Shown: positions 1 to 7,360 of the stretch, in pieces
How the letters are laid out: every line of letters begins with the position of its first letter
Position numbering within the stretch: position 1 is the first letter of the stretch
Assembly: GCF_001975825.1 (NCBI RefSeq)
Contig: NZ_MTKN01000039.1
Span: forward strand, 18,027 to 82,026
Direction of reading: 5' to 3'
Origin: [Flexibacter] sp. ATCC 35208
GTDB taxonomy: Bacteria; Bacteroidota; Bacteroidia; Chitinophagales; Chitinophagaceae
DNA: 64,000 nucleotides
Position numbers and translations under genes: made by a program
The notes under the pieces: generated by a model
Databases searched by the model: none
The model's input: the letters and a program-made list of their open reading frames with translations, nothing else
What the model was told of the DNA's origin: nothing

Positions 1-69
1 GCCACAAGCATGATGCTTGTCATTCAGCATTCAAATTGCCAGTTGTTTATAATGCCAACCGGGTTTTAG

Positions 70-77
70 TATATTTG
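70..77 (+). promoter_or_regulatory. Candidate -7 promoter element for idi
   Basis: TATATTTG matches the Bacteroidota -7 consensus TAnnTTTG and ends 8 bases before the idi ATG. If it is used, the transcript would be almost leaderless. I do not see a well spaced -33 TTG, so this is a motif match only. Confidence 0.35.
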
Positions 78-85
78 TTACGATT

Positions 86-601
86 ATGGAAGCACAGGTA
101 ATTCTAGTTAACGAACAGGATGAAGTGACGGGGGTAATGGAGAAGATGGAAGCACATCGGAAAGGACTATTACATAGGGCGTTTTCTGTATTTATCAGGA
201 ACGATGCCGGAGACATGCTGTTACATCAGCGTGCACTTGATAAGTATCATTCAGGTGGATTATGGACCAACGCATGCTGTAGCCATCCTATGCCAGGAGA
301 AACAGTTACACAGGCAGCCCACAGACGATTAACAGAAGAAATGGGCTTCGACTGCCCGTTGTCCGAATTGTTTCAGTTTACCTACCGTACAGATTTTGAT
401 AATGGTCTGATTGAGCATGAGTATGACCATGTACTCATGGGGACATATAACGGTACAATTAACCCGAACCCACAGGAAGTAAACGACCATCGGTTTATAT
501 CCGTAGAAACAATAACCCGGTTGTTGCAGGAACAACCCGCACAGTTTACCAGCTGGTTTAAGCTGGCTTTTCCAAAAGTTATTGAGCATCTGGGCAAATA
601 A
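86..601 (+). CDS. idi: Isopentenyl-diphosphate delta-isomerase, type 1
   Basis: The 171-residue product interconverts isopentenyl and dimethylallyl diphosphate in the cytoplasm, supplying the allylic primer for isoprenoid synthesis. It has the type 1 (Nudix-fold) layout: the metal-ligand region AHRKGLLHRAF at residues 23-33, the active-site motif TNACCSHP at 61-68 with the probable catalytic Cys65, a Nudix-like helix with RRLTEEMG at 80-87, and EHEYDHV at 110-116 with the second catalytic acid, probably Glu112. Length is normal for bacterial Idi. The next gene, 180 bases downstream on the same strand, is a terpene cyclase, so the pair may serve terpene production as well as general isoprenoid supply; that link is inferred from position. 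Confidence 0.93.
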   Translation: MEAQVILVNEQDEVTGVMEKMEAHRKGLLHRAFSVFIRNDAGDMLLHQRALDKYHSGGLWTNACCSHPMPGETVTQAAHRRLTEEMGFDCPLSELFQFTYRTDFDNGLIEHEYDHVLMGTYNGTINPNPQEVNDHRFISVETITRLLQEQPAQFTSWFKLAFPKVIEHLGK

Positions 602-782
602 GGTTGTCAAAATGCAGTAAGAGAGCAATGGAGCAGTCATTATTAATGACAGCACCGGAGACTCCTTTTCCTGAATGTTTGAGGGTTTGATCATCCGGCG
701 CCTCCGGAAGGTCGGGCCCTTTCTCATTTTTACGCCCTTTATTGCCGCAGATGCATGTACCCACTCAAAATCCTAATTTATT

Positions 783-1742
783 ATGCCAACGATCATTATG
801 CCACGGATAGTTTATCCGTTTCCCTCATTTATTAACCAGCATGTAGAAGCTGCACACGCCCAGAACCTGGCCTTTGTTACTCAGTTCGGTCTTGTCAATT
901 CGCCGGAAGGCATTGCTAAATTTAATAAAGCACGCTTTGCATGGCTGGCAGCAAGGGCTTTTCCGTATGCAGCCCTACATGAGCTTTGTGTGATCGCCAA
1001 CTTTAATACCTGGCTTTTTATGCTCGACGACCAGTGTGATGAAGCACAACTGGGTAAGAAAGCGGTATACCTGGAGAGCGTGACGGACAGTTTTATGCAA
1101 ATCATACGTAATAATACGCCAGTGGATAGTATCCTCGGCCGCAGTTTTGCAGATATCTGGGACCGCATGCAGGCATTAGGTTCTCCGGGCTGGCAATTAC
1201 GGTTTATCAGGAGTATGGAAGAATACTTTACTTCCTGCCATTGGGAGGCCGGTAACCGCGCCGCCAATGTTACGCCGACTGTGGCAGAATACGTGACTAT
1301 GCGCCCTTATACCGGGGCACTGTTTGCAGATGTGGAGGCCATTGAAATCATCGAAAAAGTTTACCTCCCTTCTGAAATTCTGCAACATTTTATTGTGCAG
1401 AGATTGGTTTTAGCTTGTAATAATATTGTATGTTGGAGCAACGACATCTTCTCCTGCGCCAAGGAAGCAAAACAGGGTGATGTGCACAACCTCGTGCTTG
1501 TATTACGGCATGAGCGGCAGTTATCTCTGCAGGAAGCAGTAGATGAAACTGCACGTATGCACAATGAAGAGGTGAAACTGTTCACAGCACTCGAAAAACT
1601 GGTTCCGTCTTTTGGAGAAGTGATGGATAAGGAACTGGAAAGGTTTATCATGATCCTGCGGTCGTGGATCACCGCAAATTATGACTGGAGTTTTTATGAT
1701 ACAGGAAGGTACCAGGTAAGAGAGGTTGAAATCGCGCATTAG
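783..1742 (+). CDS. Class I terpene synthase (terpene cyclase)
   Basis: The 319-residue all-alpha protein has the hallmarks of bacterial class I terpene cyclases. The aspartate-rich Mg2+ motif DDQCDE is at residues 82-87. The NSE triad NDIFSCAKE is at 220-228 (Asn220, Ser224, Glu228), followed by the usual downstream stretch QGDVHNLV. An Arg-Tyr pair (GRYQ) near the C-terminus matches the RY motif that contacts diphosphate. Such enzymes ionise farnesyl or geranyl diphosphate and cyclise it; the product cannot be read from the sequence. Start choice lies between Met1 and Met6. There is no cytochrome P450 or prenyltransferase beside it, only idi upstream. It converges with the next gene on a shared hairpin. 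Confidence 0.88.
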   Translation: MPTIIMPRIVYPFPSFINQHVEAAHAQNLAFVTQFGLVNSPEGIAKFNKARFAWLAARAFPYAALHELCVIANFNTWLFMLDDQCDEAQLGKKAVYLESVTDSFMQIIRNNTPVDSILGRSFADIWDRMQALGSPGWQLRFIRSMEEYFTSCHWEAGNRAANVTPTVAEYVTMRPYTGALFADVEAIEIIEKVYLPSEILQHFIVQRLVLACNNIVCWSNDIFSCAKEAKQGDVHNLVLVLRHERQLSLQEAVDETARMHNEEVKLFTALEKLVPSFGEVMDKELERFIMILRSWITANYDWSFYDTGRYQVREVEIAH

Positions 1743-1747
1743 TTGAA

Positions 1748-1782
1748 AGAAAAGGTTGATCCATCAGGATCAGCCTTTTCTT
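1748..1782. terminator. Bidirectional terminator hairpin
   Basis: A 13-bp stem (AAAAGGTTGATCC paired with GGATCAGCCTTTT, one G-T pair) closes an ATCA loop and is flanked by A and T runs. It lies between the convergent terpene synthase and membrane protein genes and overlaps the stop codon of the latter, so it can serve both strands. Confidence 0.75.
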
Positions 1783-2798
1783 AATCTTCTTTCCAATAGT
1801 TTTCCGATCCACCAGAAAGATGCCGCCAGTATGGCGAAAAAGAGTCCTTTGTGGGTACGGTCCCAGAGATATTCAAAATAACGTGTATACATATCCAGTA
1901 GTAGGAATAATACAGCCATATCCCTGATCATAGGATCATGTTTTTTGATGCCCCAAAGCAGCGACCCCACACACAGGATCGTAAATCCAATCACCCACCA
2001 GAGCAGGTGTATCTGCCTTACCTGCTGCCATTCTTCCCAGTTGGCCGTATTCCCAAAAATTGAAATCAACCACCCCGAAAGCAATAACAATAACCACGCC
2101 CCCGTCCAGGTGATATCCTCAATCCGTTTGTAATGTTTATTTTTATAAAAAGCGGCATGGATCAGCATCATCAACCCCGCCAGCAGCACCATCCGGCAAG
2201 GTAAGTTCATACCCCAGAAATAGGGCTGACCATGACTGAGAAAATAAGTGAGTTTTACATACGCAGGTATGAGACATAGAAGGGTCGCAGACCACAACAG
2301 CCGACTTGACAACACCACGCCGAGTGCACCATAACAGGCCGTAGCGGCTAGCCAAAACACACCGTAGTTCCCATTGAGATAATGAAATGACTTGCCTAAA
2401 TAGACAACGCTGACTCCTATACTCAGTATAGGCAATAGCCAGAATAATTCCCTGTTGAGTGAGTACACCGGATAGCGTTGTTGCCTGCGGTAACCGTGGA
2501 TACAAAGGAATACAGTGAGTAGTGCAAATCCCGCAGAGATAATGCCATCGTCCAGCGAGAACTTTAGTCTGAGTACTTCAATCCATTTTTCATCCAGCAC
2601 CAGTGCGCCGAAAGCCATGAGTGCACATGAAATAGCAGCAATAAAAATATACAGGGTAATCGCCTGCCAGTCCGTAGTGCGGATGTGCCAGGTACCTCGC
2701 AGGTTTTGTGCCTGGTCGGGGGTGATAAGGGAATCGGTTTCCCACTGTGAAATGGCTCTTTCAAGCAGATGGGCGTCTTTTTTGTCAACTTCCAGCAT
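1770..2798 (-). CDS. DUF2157-like multi-pass membrane protein
   Basis: I place the start at the ATG ending at 2798 (MLEVDKKDAHLLERAISQWE), giving 342 residues. An upstream extension would add about 84 residues of unlikely composition and run into the divergent symporter gene. The N-terminal 50 residues are soluble and contain an L-I-T-P-D-Q-A-like stretch typical of the DUF2157 head, where a short cytosolic segment precedes a bundle of membrane helices. The rest is about ten hydrophobic helices, including LYIFIAAISCALMAFGALVL, and ends in a basic tail ERRLRKG. No catalytic motif is visible. The function of this family is unknown; family assignment is moderate. Confidence 0.65.
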   Translation of the reverse strand: MLEVDKKDAHLLERAISQWETDSLITPDQAQNLRGTWHIRTTDWQAITLYIFIAAISCALMAFGALVLDEKWIEVLRLKFSLDDGIISAGFALLTVFLCIHGYRRQQRYPVYSLNRELFWLLPILSIGVSVVYLGKSFHYLNGNYGVFWLAATACYGALGVVLSSRLLWSATLLCLIPAYVKLTYFLSHGQPYFWGMNLPCRMVLLAGLMMLIHAAFYKNKHYKRIEDITWTGAWLLLLLSGWLISIFGNTANWEEWQQVRQIHLLWWVIGFTILCVGSLLWGIKKHDPMIRDMAVLFLLLDMYTRYFEYLWDRTHKGLFFAILAASFWWIGKLLERRLRKG

Positions 2799-2905
2799 AT
2801 TGGGTAAATATAATATAAAATGAAAAGCCTGCATTAATTCCGTATATTTTCCTTTCTTTGCCCAGTTATAATTTTCCCTAAGGCCAATTAAACAGCTTAG
2901 TTGTA

Positions 2906-4537
2906 ATGAAGCATTTACAGCAACTCGATTATATCGTCTTCCTAATTTATTTTGTGATAGTAGCAAGTTACGGCTACTGGATCTACAGTCGCAAGAAGTC
3001 TGCCATGGCGAGTTCCAAAGACTTCTTTTTGGCAGAAGGATCATTGACATGGTGGGCTATCGGAGCTTCACTGATCGCGTCCAATATCAGTGCAGAGCAC
3101 TTTATCGGAATGTCCGGGTCAGGGTTTGCACTGGGATTGGCAATATCCACTTATGAATGGATGAGTGCCGCCACGCTCATTATTGTCGCAGTGTTTTTTA
3201 TACCCGTGTACCTGAAAAACAGGATTTACACCATGCCACAGTTTTTATTACAGCGGTACAATTCCACGGTGAGTACCATCATGGCTGTGTTCTGGTTGCT
3301 GGTGTATGTGTTTGTCAACCTAACTTCTATTATTTATTTAGGTGCACTGGCCATCTCTGCGATATCCGGGATCGATTTTTACTGGTGTATTTTCGGACTG
3401 GCGCTATTTGCCGTAGTCGTGACTTTGGGCGGTATGAAGGTGATCGGCTATACGGATGTGATACAGGTGATCGTGCTGATCGTGGGTGGTCTGGCTACGA
3501 CCTATCTCGCCCTGCACATGGTGAGCAGACATTTTGGATATGGTGATGATATTTTCAAAGGATTGAGCTTAATAAAGGAAAAAGCGGATACGCATTTTCA
3601 TATGATCTTTCCTTCCACACACCCGTATTATAAAGATCTACCGGGATTATCCGTGTTGATAGGAGGGATGTGGGTGAATAATTTAAACTACTGGGGATGT
3701 AACCAGTATATTATACAGCGTACGCTGGGTGCGGATCTGAAAACAGCGCGCAGCGGTATCCTGTTTGCAGCGTTCCTGAAATTACTGATCCCTGTTATTG
3801 CTGTACTGCCGGGCATTGCAGCATATGTATTATACCAGAATGGGGTATTTGGTGCAGAACTGCATGATGCGGCAGGTGCATTAAAACCGGATCAGGCGTA
3901 TCCTACATTATTGAATTTATTACCGGCAGGTCTGAAAGGACTGGCATTTGCCGCGCTCACAGCCGCTGTAGTGGCGTCTCTGGCGGGTAAGGCAAATAGT
4001 ATTTCTACGATCTTCTCACTGGATATCTATCATAAGTTCTTCAAAAAAGATGCGACGGAGAAAGAGCTGGTAAAAGTAGGTCGTTATGTAGTAGTTGTTG
4101 CCATGCTCATAGCTGCGATGGTAGCACCAGCACTGCGTACACTGGATCAGGCATACCAGTTTATACAGGAGTATGTAGGTTTCATTGCACCTGGTGTACT
4201 AGCCATCTTCCTCTTAGGGTTGTACTGGAAAAGAACAACTACAAGAGCTGCCATGGCGGGTGCCTTGCTCACAATTCCATTATCAGCCGTGCTCAAGTTT
4301 CTGCCGGTGTGGACAGGCGGGGCCTTCCCGGATTTTCCGTTTTTGGATAGAATGAGTATTGTGTTTGGGTTGCTGATAGTAATTATGCTGATCCTGACTT
4401 ATACAGAGGAAAACAGTAAATACCAGCAGCCGGTGATAATAGTAGATAAGAAATTGTTCAAGGCATCCCCTGCATTTGTAGTGGGGTCCGTTATTATAAT
4501 GGGTATCCTCACAGCTTTGTATACGGTTTTCTGGTAA
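2906..4537 (+). CDS. Sodium/solute symporter, vSGLT-like
   Basis: The 543-residue inner-membrane protein belongs to the SSS family and, by eye, follows Vibrio vSGLT through most of its length: WAIGASLIASNISAEHF at 50-66, STYEWMS at 81-87, the NYWGCNQYIIQRTLGA stretch, and TIFSLDIY. Sugar-contacting positions known in vSGLT appear kept (Glu84, the Asn and gating Tyr of NLNYWG, the Lys of AAFLKLL). The vSGLT Gln69 position is His65 here, and one Na+-site serine of the SS pair is Ala, so substrate may differ from galactose. The downstream neighbour is myo-inositol oxygenase, which makes inositol a reasonable candidate substrate. A strong terminator separates the two genes, so they are probably separate transcripts. 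Confidence 0.88.
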   Translation: MKHLQQLDYIVFLIYFVIVASYGYWIYSRKKSAMASSKDFFLAEGSLTWWAIGASLIASNISAEHFIGMSGSGFALGLAISTYEWMSAATLIIVAVFFIPVYLKNRIYTMPQFLLQRYNSTVSTIMAVFWLLVYVFVNLTSIIYLGALAISAISGIDFYWCIFGLALFAVVVTLGGMKVIGYTDVIQVIVLIVGGLATTYLALHMVSRHFGYGDDIFKGLSLIKEKADTHFHMIFPSTHPYYKDLPGLSVLIGGMWVNNLNYWGCNQYIIQRTLGADLKTARSGILFAAFLKLLIPVIAVLPGIAAYVLYQNGVFGAELHDAAGALKPDQAYPTLLNLLPAGLKGLAFAALTAAVVASLAGKANSISTIFSLDIYHKFFKKDATEKELVKVGRYVVVVAMLIAAMVAPALRTLDQAYQFIQEYVGFIAPGVLAIFLLGLYWKRTTTRAAMAGALLTIPLSAVLKFLPVWTGGAFPDFPFLDRMSIVFGLLIVIMLILTYTEENSKYQQPVIIVDKKLFKASPAFVVGSVIIMGILTALYTVFW

Positions 4538-4570
4538 AACTATTTTGTTTGTCCTGAATTTCAAAAGCTC

Positions 4571-4611
4571 AAAAAAATCCCGTTTTGCCGAAGGCAAAAC
4601 GGGATTTTTTT
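4571..4611 (+). terminator. Long perfect terminator hairpin
   Basis: A perfect 19-bp stem, A-rich on the left arm and T-rich on the right, closes a GAA triloop inside GCCGAAGGC. The T run at 4605-4611 makes it a classic intrinsic terminator for the symporter gene ending at 4537. Confidence 0.85.
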
Positions 4612-4726
4612 GCAAAAAAGCACAAAACACTCTCAAAATCACCCAAAATCATTTGTTGAAATCGATTGTAATTTGTAAATTCAGATTGTTAAGTCTGATT
4701 CCACTCTTTTACTTAAATCTACACGT

Positions 4727-5605
4727 ATGAAAGCACATAATTTCTCCGGTGAGGAATTACACCCACTGCAGAGCATAGAACAATGGGAAGATGATGTACT
4801 CCTGCGCTACCCGGATGCCGGTGAACCAGCCAAAGCCAAAGAAGAGTTTCGTAATTATGAAAACCCTGGCAGAGACACTGTTCGGGATTTTTACCGCCTT
4901 AATCATACCTATCAGACTTATGAGTTTGTGCAGCAGAAGAGGGCAGATTTCCTCCGTTTCAACAGAAAAGAAATGCCTGTATGGGGCGCCATGGAATTCC
5001 TGAACACTTTAGTGGACGATTCCGATCCTGACATTGACCTTGACCAGCTGCAACACCTGTTGCAAACCGCAGAGGCGATCCGTGCAGACGGTCACCCTGA
5101 CTGGTTTGTGCTCACTGGTTTTATCCATGACATGGGCAAAGTATTGTGCCTGTTCGGCGAAGCCCAATGGGCGGTAGTAGGAGATACCTTTCCTGTAGGA
5201 TGTGCTTTCTCAGATAAGATTGTCTATCCGGAATTTTTCGCACTTAACCCTGATACGAGAGACGAGCGTTATAATTCCAAATATGGTATTTACAGCCCGC
5301 ACTGCGGTTTGGATAATGTATCCATGAGCTGGGGCCATGATGAATACCTGTACCAGATGACGAAGAATTACCTGCCGGAACCGGCCCTGTACATGATCCG
5401 TTATCACTCATTCTATTCACAACACAGGGAACATGCCTACGAGCACCTCATGACCAATCATGATAAAGAAATGTTTGAGTGGGTGAAGAAATTCAATCCA
5501 TATGATCTGTATAGCAAGAGTCCAAAACCACCGGTTATTTCCGAATTAAAGCCTTATTATGAAGATTTGATTGCGAAGTACCTGCCAGCTACTATTCGCC
5601 TGTAA
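4727..5605 (+). CDS. myo-Inositol oxygenase
   Basis: The 292-residue product is a full-length relative of animal MIOX, which uses O2 and a mixed-valent di-iron centre to cleave myo-inositol to D-glucuronate. All six known iron ligands are found by aligning motifs: His110 (QHLLQTAEAI), His134 and Asp135 (GFIHDMGKVL), His204 (SWGHDEYLY), His227 (IRYHSFY) and Asp260 (FNPYDLYSK). The family signature NHTYQTYEFV is at residues 59-68. The start ATG at 4727 gives an N-terminus of family-like length. No uronate-catabolic gene follows; the gene stands alone after a terminator and converges with the OmpH-like gene. Such enzymes are uncommon in bacteria but known in Bacteroidota. It may work with the upstream SSS transporter. 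Confidence 0.93.
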   Translation: MKAHNFSGEELHPLQSIEQWEDDVLLRYPDAGEPAKAKEEFRNYENPGRDTVRDFYRLNHTYQTYEFVQQKRADFLRFNRKEMPVWGAMEFLNTLVDDSDPDIDLDQLQHLLQTAEAIRADGHPDWFVLTGFIHDMGKVLCLFGEAQWAVVGDTFPVGCAFSDKIVYPEFFALNPDTRDERYNSKYGIYSPHCGLDNVSMSWGHDEYLYQMTKNYLPEPALYMIRYHSFYSQHREHAYEHLMTNHDKEMFEWVKKFNPYDLYSKSPKPPVISELKPYYEDLIAKYLPATIRL

Positions 5606-5694
5606 ATAACGGTTAGAATAAAGATAAATACCGTAAGTATAAGGCTTAGAATAAAAATACATGCCGCCTGTAAAAAGGCCGGATAAAATAAATG

Positions 5695-5726
5695 CGGCCG
5701 TTTCAGAAATGAAACAGCCGTTTTTT
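5695..5726 (+). terminator. Terminator hairpin after myo-inositol oxygenase
   Basis: An 11-bp stem (CGGCCGTTTCA with TGAAACAGCCG, one mismatch) with a GAAA loop is followed by TTTTTT. It fits an intrinsic terminator for the inositol oxygenase gene. Confidence 0.7.
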
Positions 5727-5776
5727 ATTCAGACAACTAATGGAAAAAAAATCTTTATTGAGGTGGTTAATCATTT

Positions 5777-5809
5777 AGTAGGACCCCTCCCGAATTGGGA
5801 GGGGCTACT
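5777..5809 (-). terminator. GC-rich hairpin downstream of the OmpH-like gene
   Basis: CCCCTCCC and GGGAGGGG form a perfect stem around GAATT, extended by AGTAG/CTACT after a two-base bulge. It lies 56 bases past the stop of the minus-strand OmpH-like gene. It lacks a clear T run, so it may be a 3'-end stabiliser or attenuating hairpin rather than a true terminator. Confidence 0.5.
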
Positions 5810-5864
5810 TTGAATACATCTTTCGTTTGTCGTGTGTGGGTTGGGAGCAATGGCGAAAGACCGC

Positions 5865-6365
5865 TTATTTTATGCCTAATTTTTGTTTGGCTGTCGGCAA
5901 AAGATCTTCGCAGGTAGCCGTAATTACAATATCTTTTGAATTATCGAGTACACATACATAACCTTTCTCTACTGCCAGGTCAGAGATGGCTTTCTTCGCT
6001 TTGGCCAGAATCGGAGCCGTCAATTTTGCCTCCCGGTCCGAAAGCTGCTGCTCCATCTTTTGCCGGTATTCTTCAATGTTGTTTTTAGATTGTTCCAGCT
6101 CTCTCAATCTCACTTCCCTGATAGCAGGGCTCATTTTCTCCTGCAAACTGTCAAATTCATTGGCTCTCGCCTGGTACGCAACAACCAATGCCTGTCCATC
6201 TTTCAGTAATGCCTGTTGATACCGTTGGAGTGAATCATATGCTTTCTGAGCTTCCGGCATACTGATAACTAATTGTTGCATATTTACATAGGCAATTTTC
6301 GCCTGTGCAAATGATGTAGAAGAAAAAATGAGCAACAGGATAACGAGCGTAAAAATTTTGCGCAT
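5865..6365 (-). CDS. OmpH/Skp-family periplasmic chaperone
   Basis: The 166-residue protein has a signal peptide (residues 1 to about 20, hydrophobic ILLLIFSSTSFA before QAKIAYVN) and then the OmpH pattern. A short beta strand (KIAYVNMQQLV) leads into a long charged coiled coil (about 40-125, with EFDSLQEKM and LEQSKNNIEEYRQKMEQQL), followed by a C-terminal strand-helix that returns to the trimer core (VLDNSKDIVITA). Family members are trimeric, jellyfish-shaped holdases that escort outer-membrane proteins through the periplasm. It is a single gene without the usual bamA neighbour, so it is probably one of several Skp paralogues. Length matches the family. Confidence 0.85.
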   Translation of the reverse strand: MRKIFTLVILLLIFSSTSFAQAKIAYVNMQQLVISMPEAQKAYDSLQRYQQALLKDGQALVVAYQARANEFDSLQEKMSPAIREVRLRELEQSKNNIEEYRQKMEQQLSDREAKLTAPILAKAKKAISDLAVEKGYVCVLDNSKDIVITATCEDLLPTAKQKLGIK

Positions 6366-6673
6366 AGGTTTTGTTTGGTTAGAAAAGGATAGCGAAACAA
6401 CATCTTCATTAGCAATCCCTTCGGATCAAAACTGCAGTGACAGTTGATCCGCTACCGTGATAGCGCTAAGGTGGATAATAGTCTTTTAATAAAAAGTTAA
6501 GGTAATGATAAAGGAAAGTTAAGCTGTAGGGGTTGGTATAAATTCTCTTTTTCTTTCTTTAAAATAAGAAAAGCTGCCCGGCTTGCCCCGGACAGCTTTC
6601 TGTCTATTTTTGTAACTAAAATATTCACCTTTTGTTTTAACGAGTAAAGTACTTTTTAGTCGTTACAGAAATA
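6366..6673. other. Intergenic region upstream of the OmpH-like gene
   Basis: About 308 bases without a convincing gene. The left part would carry the promoter of the OmpH-like gene, but I see no clear TAnnTTTG element. The right part contains the hairpin at 6567-6600. The rest is AT-rich with no repeats or ORF worth naming. Confidence 0.5.
6567..6600 (-). terminator. Terminator-like hairpin after the lipoprotein gene
   Basis: AAAGCTG pairs with CAGCTTT and, after one mismatch, CCGG pairs with CCGG. On the minus strand the stem is followed by a T-rich stretch (CTTATTTT). It lies about 75 bases beyond the stop of the lipoprotein gene at 6674. Confidence 0.55.
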
Positions 6674-7201
6674 TTATTCTTTGCTCAAAGTACCAGAATA
6701 GCTACCTGTCACAGTTACATTATCATCATATTTCAGATTGTAACTAACAGTATAATCGCTACCAGATTTTTTCACGGTTACTGTACCGCTATTGGGGCTG
6801 TACAGTTCCACTTCGTCAGCTGAAGAAACCCAGCTACCATTTACCAGCTTCATGTTAGCTTCCACTTCAGCATAATAAAAGTTCTTTGTCTTGTCATATG
6901 ACGCATCGCCGGAAGACAGATAAGTGTAGGTAGCACCATCAATCAATGTGTCAATACCCAGGTCTACATAGTGAACAGTACCAGTATAAGTTTCGCTGTT
7001 CAGTGTAGTCAGGTTATCGCTGAAAAATGCAATATCCCCCCAGCCATTACCTTCAGATGCATCGATGGATTCGTAACCATAGTTAGTTACATAGGTTTTG
7101 CCATTTACAGTAAAAGATCCTTTGTTGGAGTTGTCATCATCTTTCTTACAGGCAGTAAAGAACAGGGCCGCAACAGCAGCAGAAAACAGGAGTTTTTTCA
7201 T
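6674..7201 (-). CDS. Small beta-rich lipoprotein of unknown function
   Basis: The 175-residue product starts with a lipoprotein signal (KKLLFSAAVAALFFTAC, lipidated Cys18) followed by KKDDD, a charged start resembling the lipoprotein export signal that takes Bacteroidota lipoproteins to the cell surface. The mature part is rich in Thr, Ser, Tyr, Gly and Asp and alternates like beta strands (GSFTVNGKTYVTNYGYES, then SGSDYTVSYNLKYDDNVTV). I do not recognise a family. It lies downstream of the peroxidase operon on the same strand, but a hairpin at 7321-7360 and 154 bases separate them, so it is probably its own transcript. Surface display is an inference from the N-terminus. Confidence 0.7.
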   Translation of the reverse strand: MKKLLFSAAVAALFFTACKKDDDNSNKGSFTVNGKTYVTNYGYESIDASEGNGWGDIAFFSDNLTTLNSETYTGTVHYVDLGIDTLIDGATYTYLSSGDASYDKTKNFYYAEVEANMKLVNGSWVSSADEVELYSPNSGTVTVKKSGSDYTVSYNLKYDDNVTVTGSYSGTLSKE

Positions 7202-7320
7202 GTTTGTTTTGAGTTTCAGTATAGGTTTATAGAATAAATAATTCGGGTTACCACTAAAAGGGTTAATGTTTTTTTATTTGTCCCGGTGCAAAGATATTAC
7301 ACTTTTTCAATTAACAAAAT

Positions 7321-7360
7321 AAAATAATGTGTCCCTTTTTAAAAGGGACACACAATTATT
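7321..7360 (-). terminator. Terminator of the FecR-TonB-peroxidase operon
   Basis: TGTGTCCCTTT and AAAGGGACACA form the core stem, extended by AATAAT/ATTATT across a one-base bulge. The stop codon of the peroxidase gene (7356-7358) lies inside it. On the minus strand it is followed by ATTATTTTATTTTG, a T-rich tail. It marks the end of the five-gene operon. Confidence 0.7.

Noticed and set aside
2799..3050. 84-residue N-terminal extension of the DUF2157-like protein
   Set aside because: It would overlap the divergent symporter gene, and its residues (many Arg, Ser, Cys and Asn) look like antisense of that gene. The ATG ending at 2798 gives a family-like start.
4545..4730. 61-codon frame across the 4571-4611 hairpin
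   Set aside because: It runs through a perfect terminator stem and has no motif or ribosome binding site.
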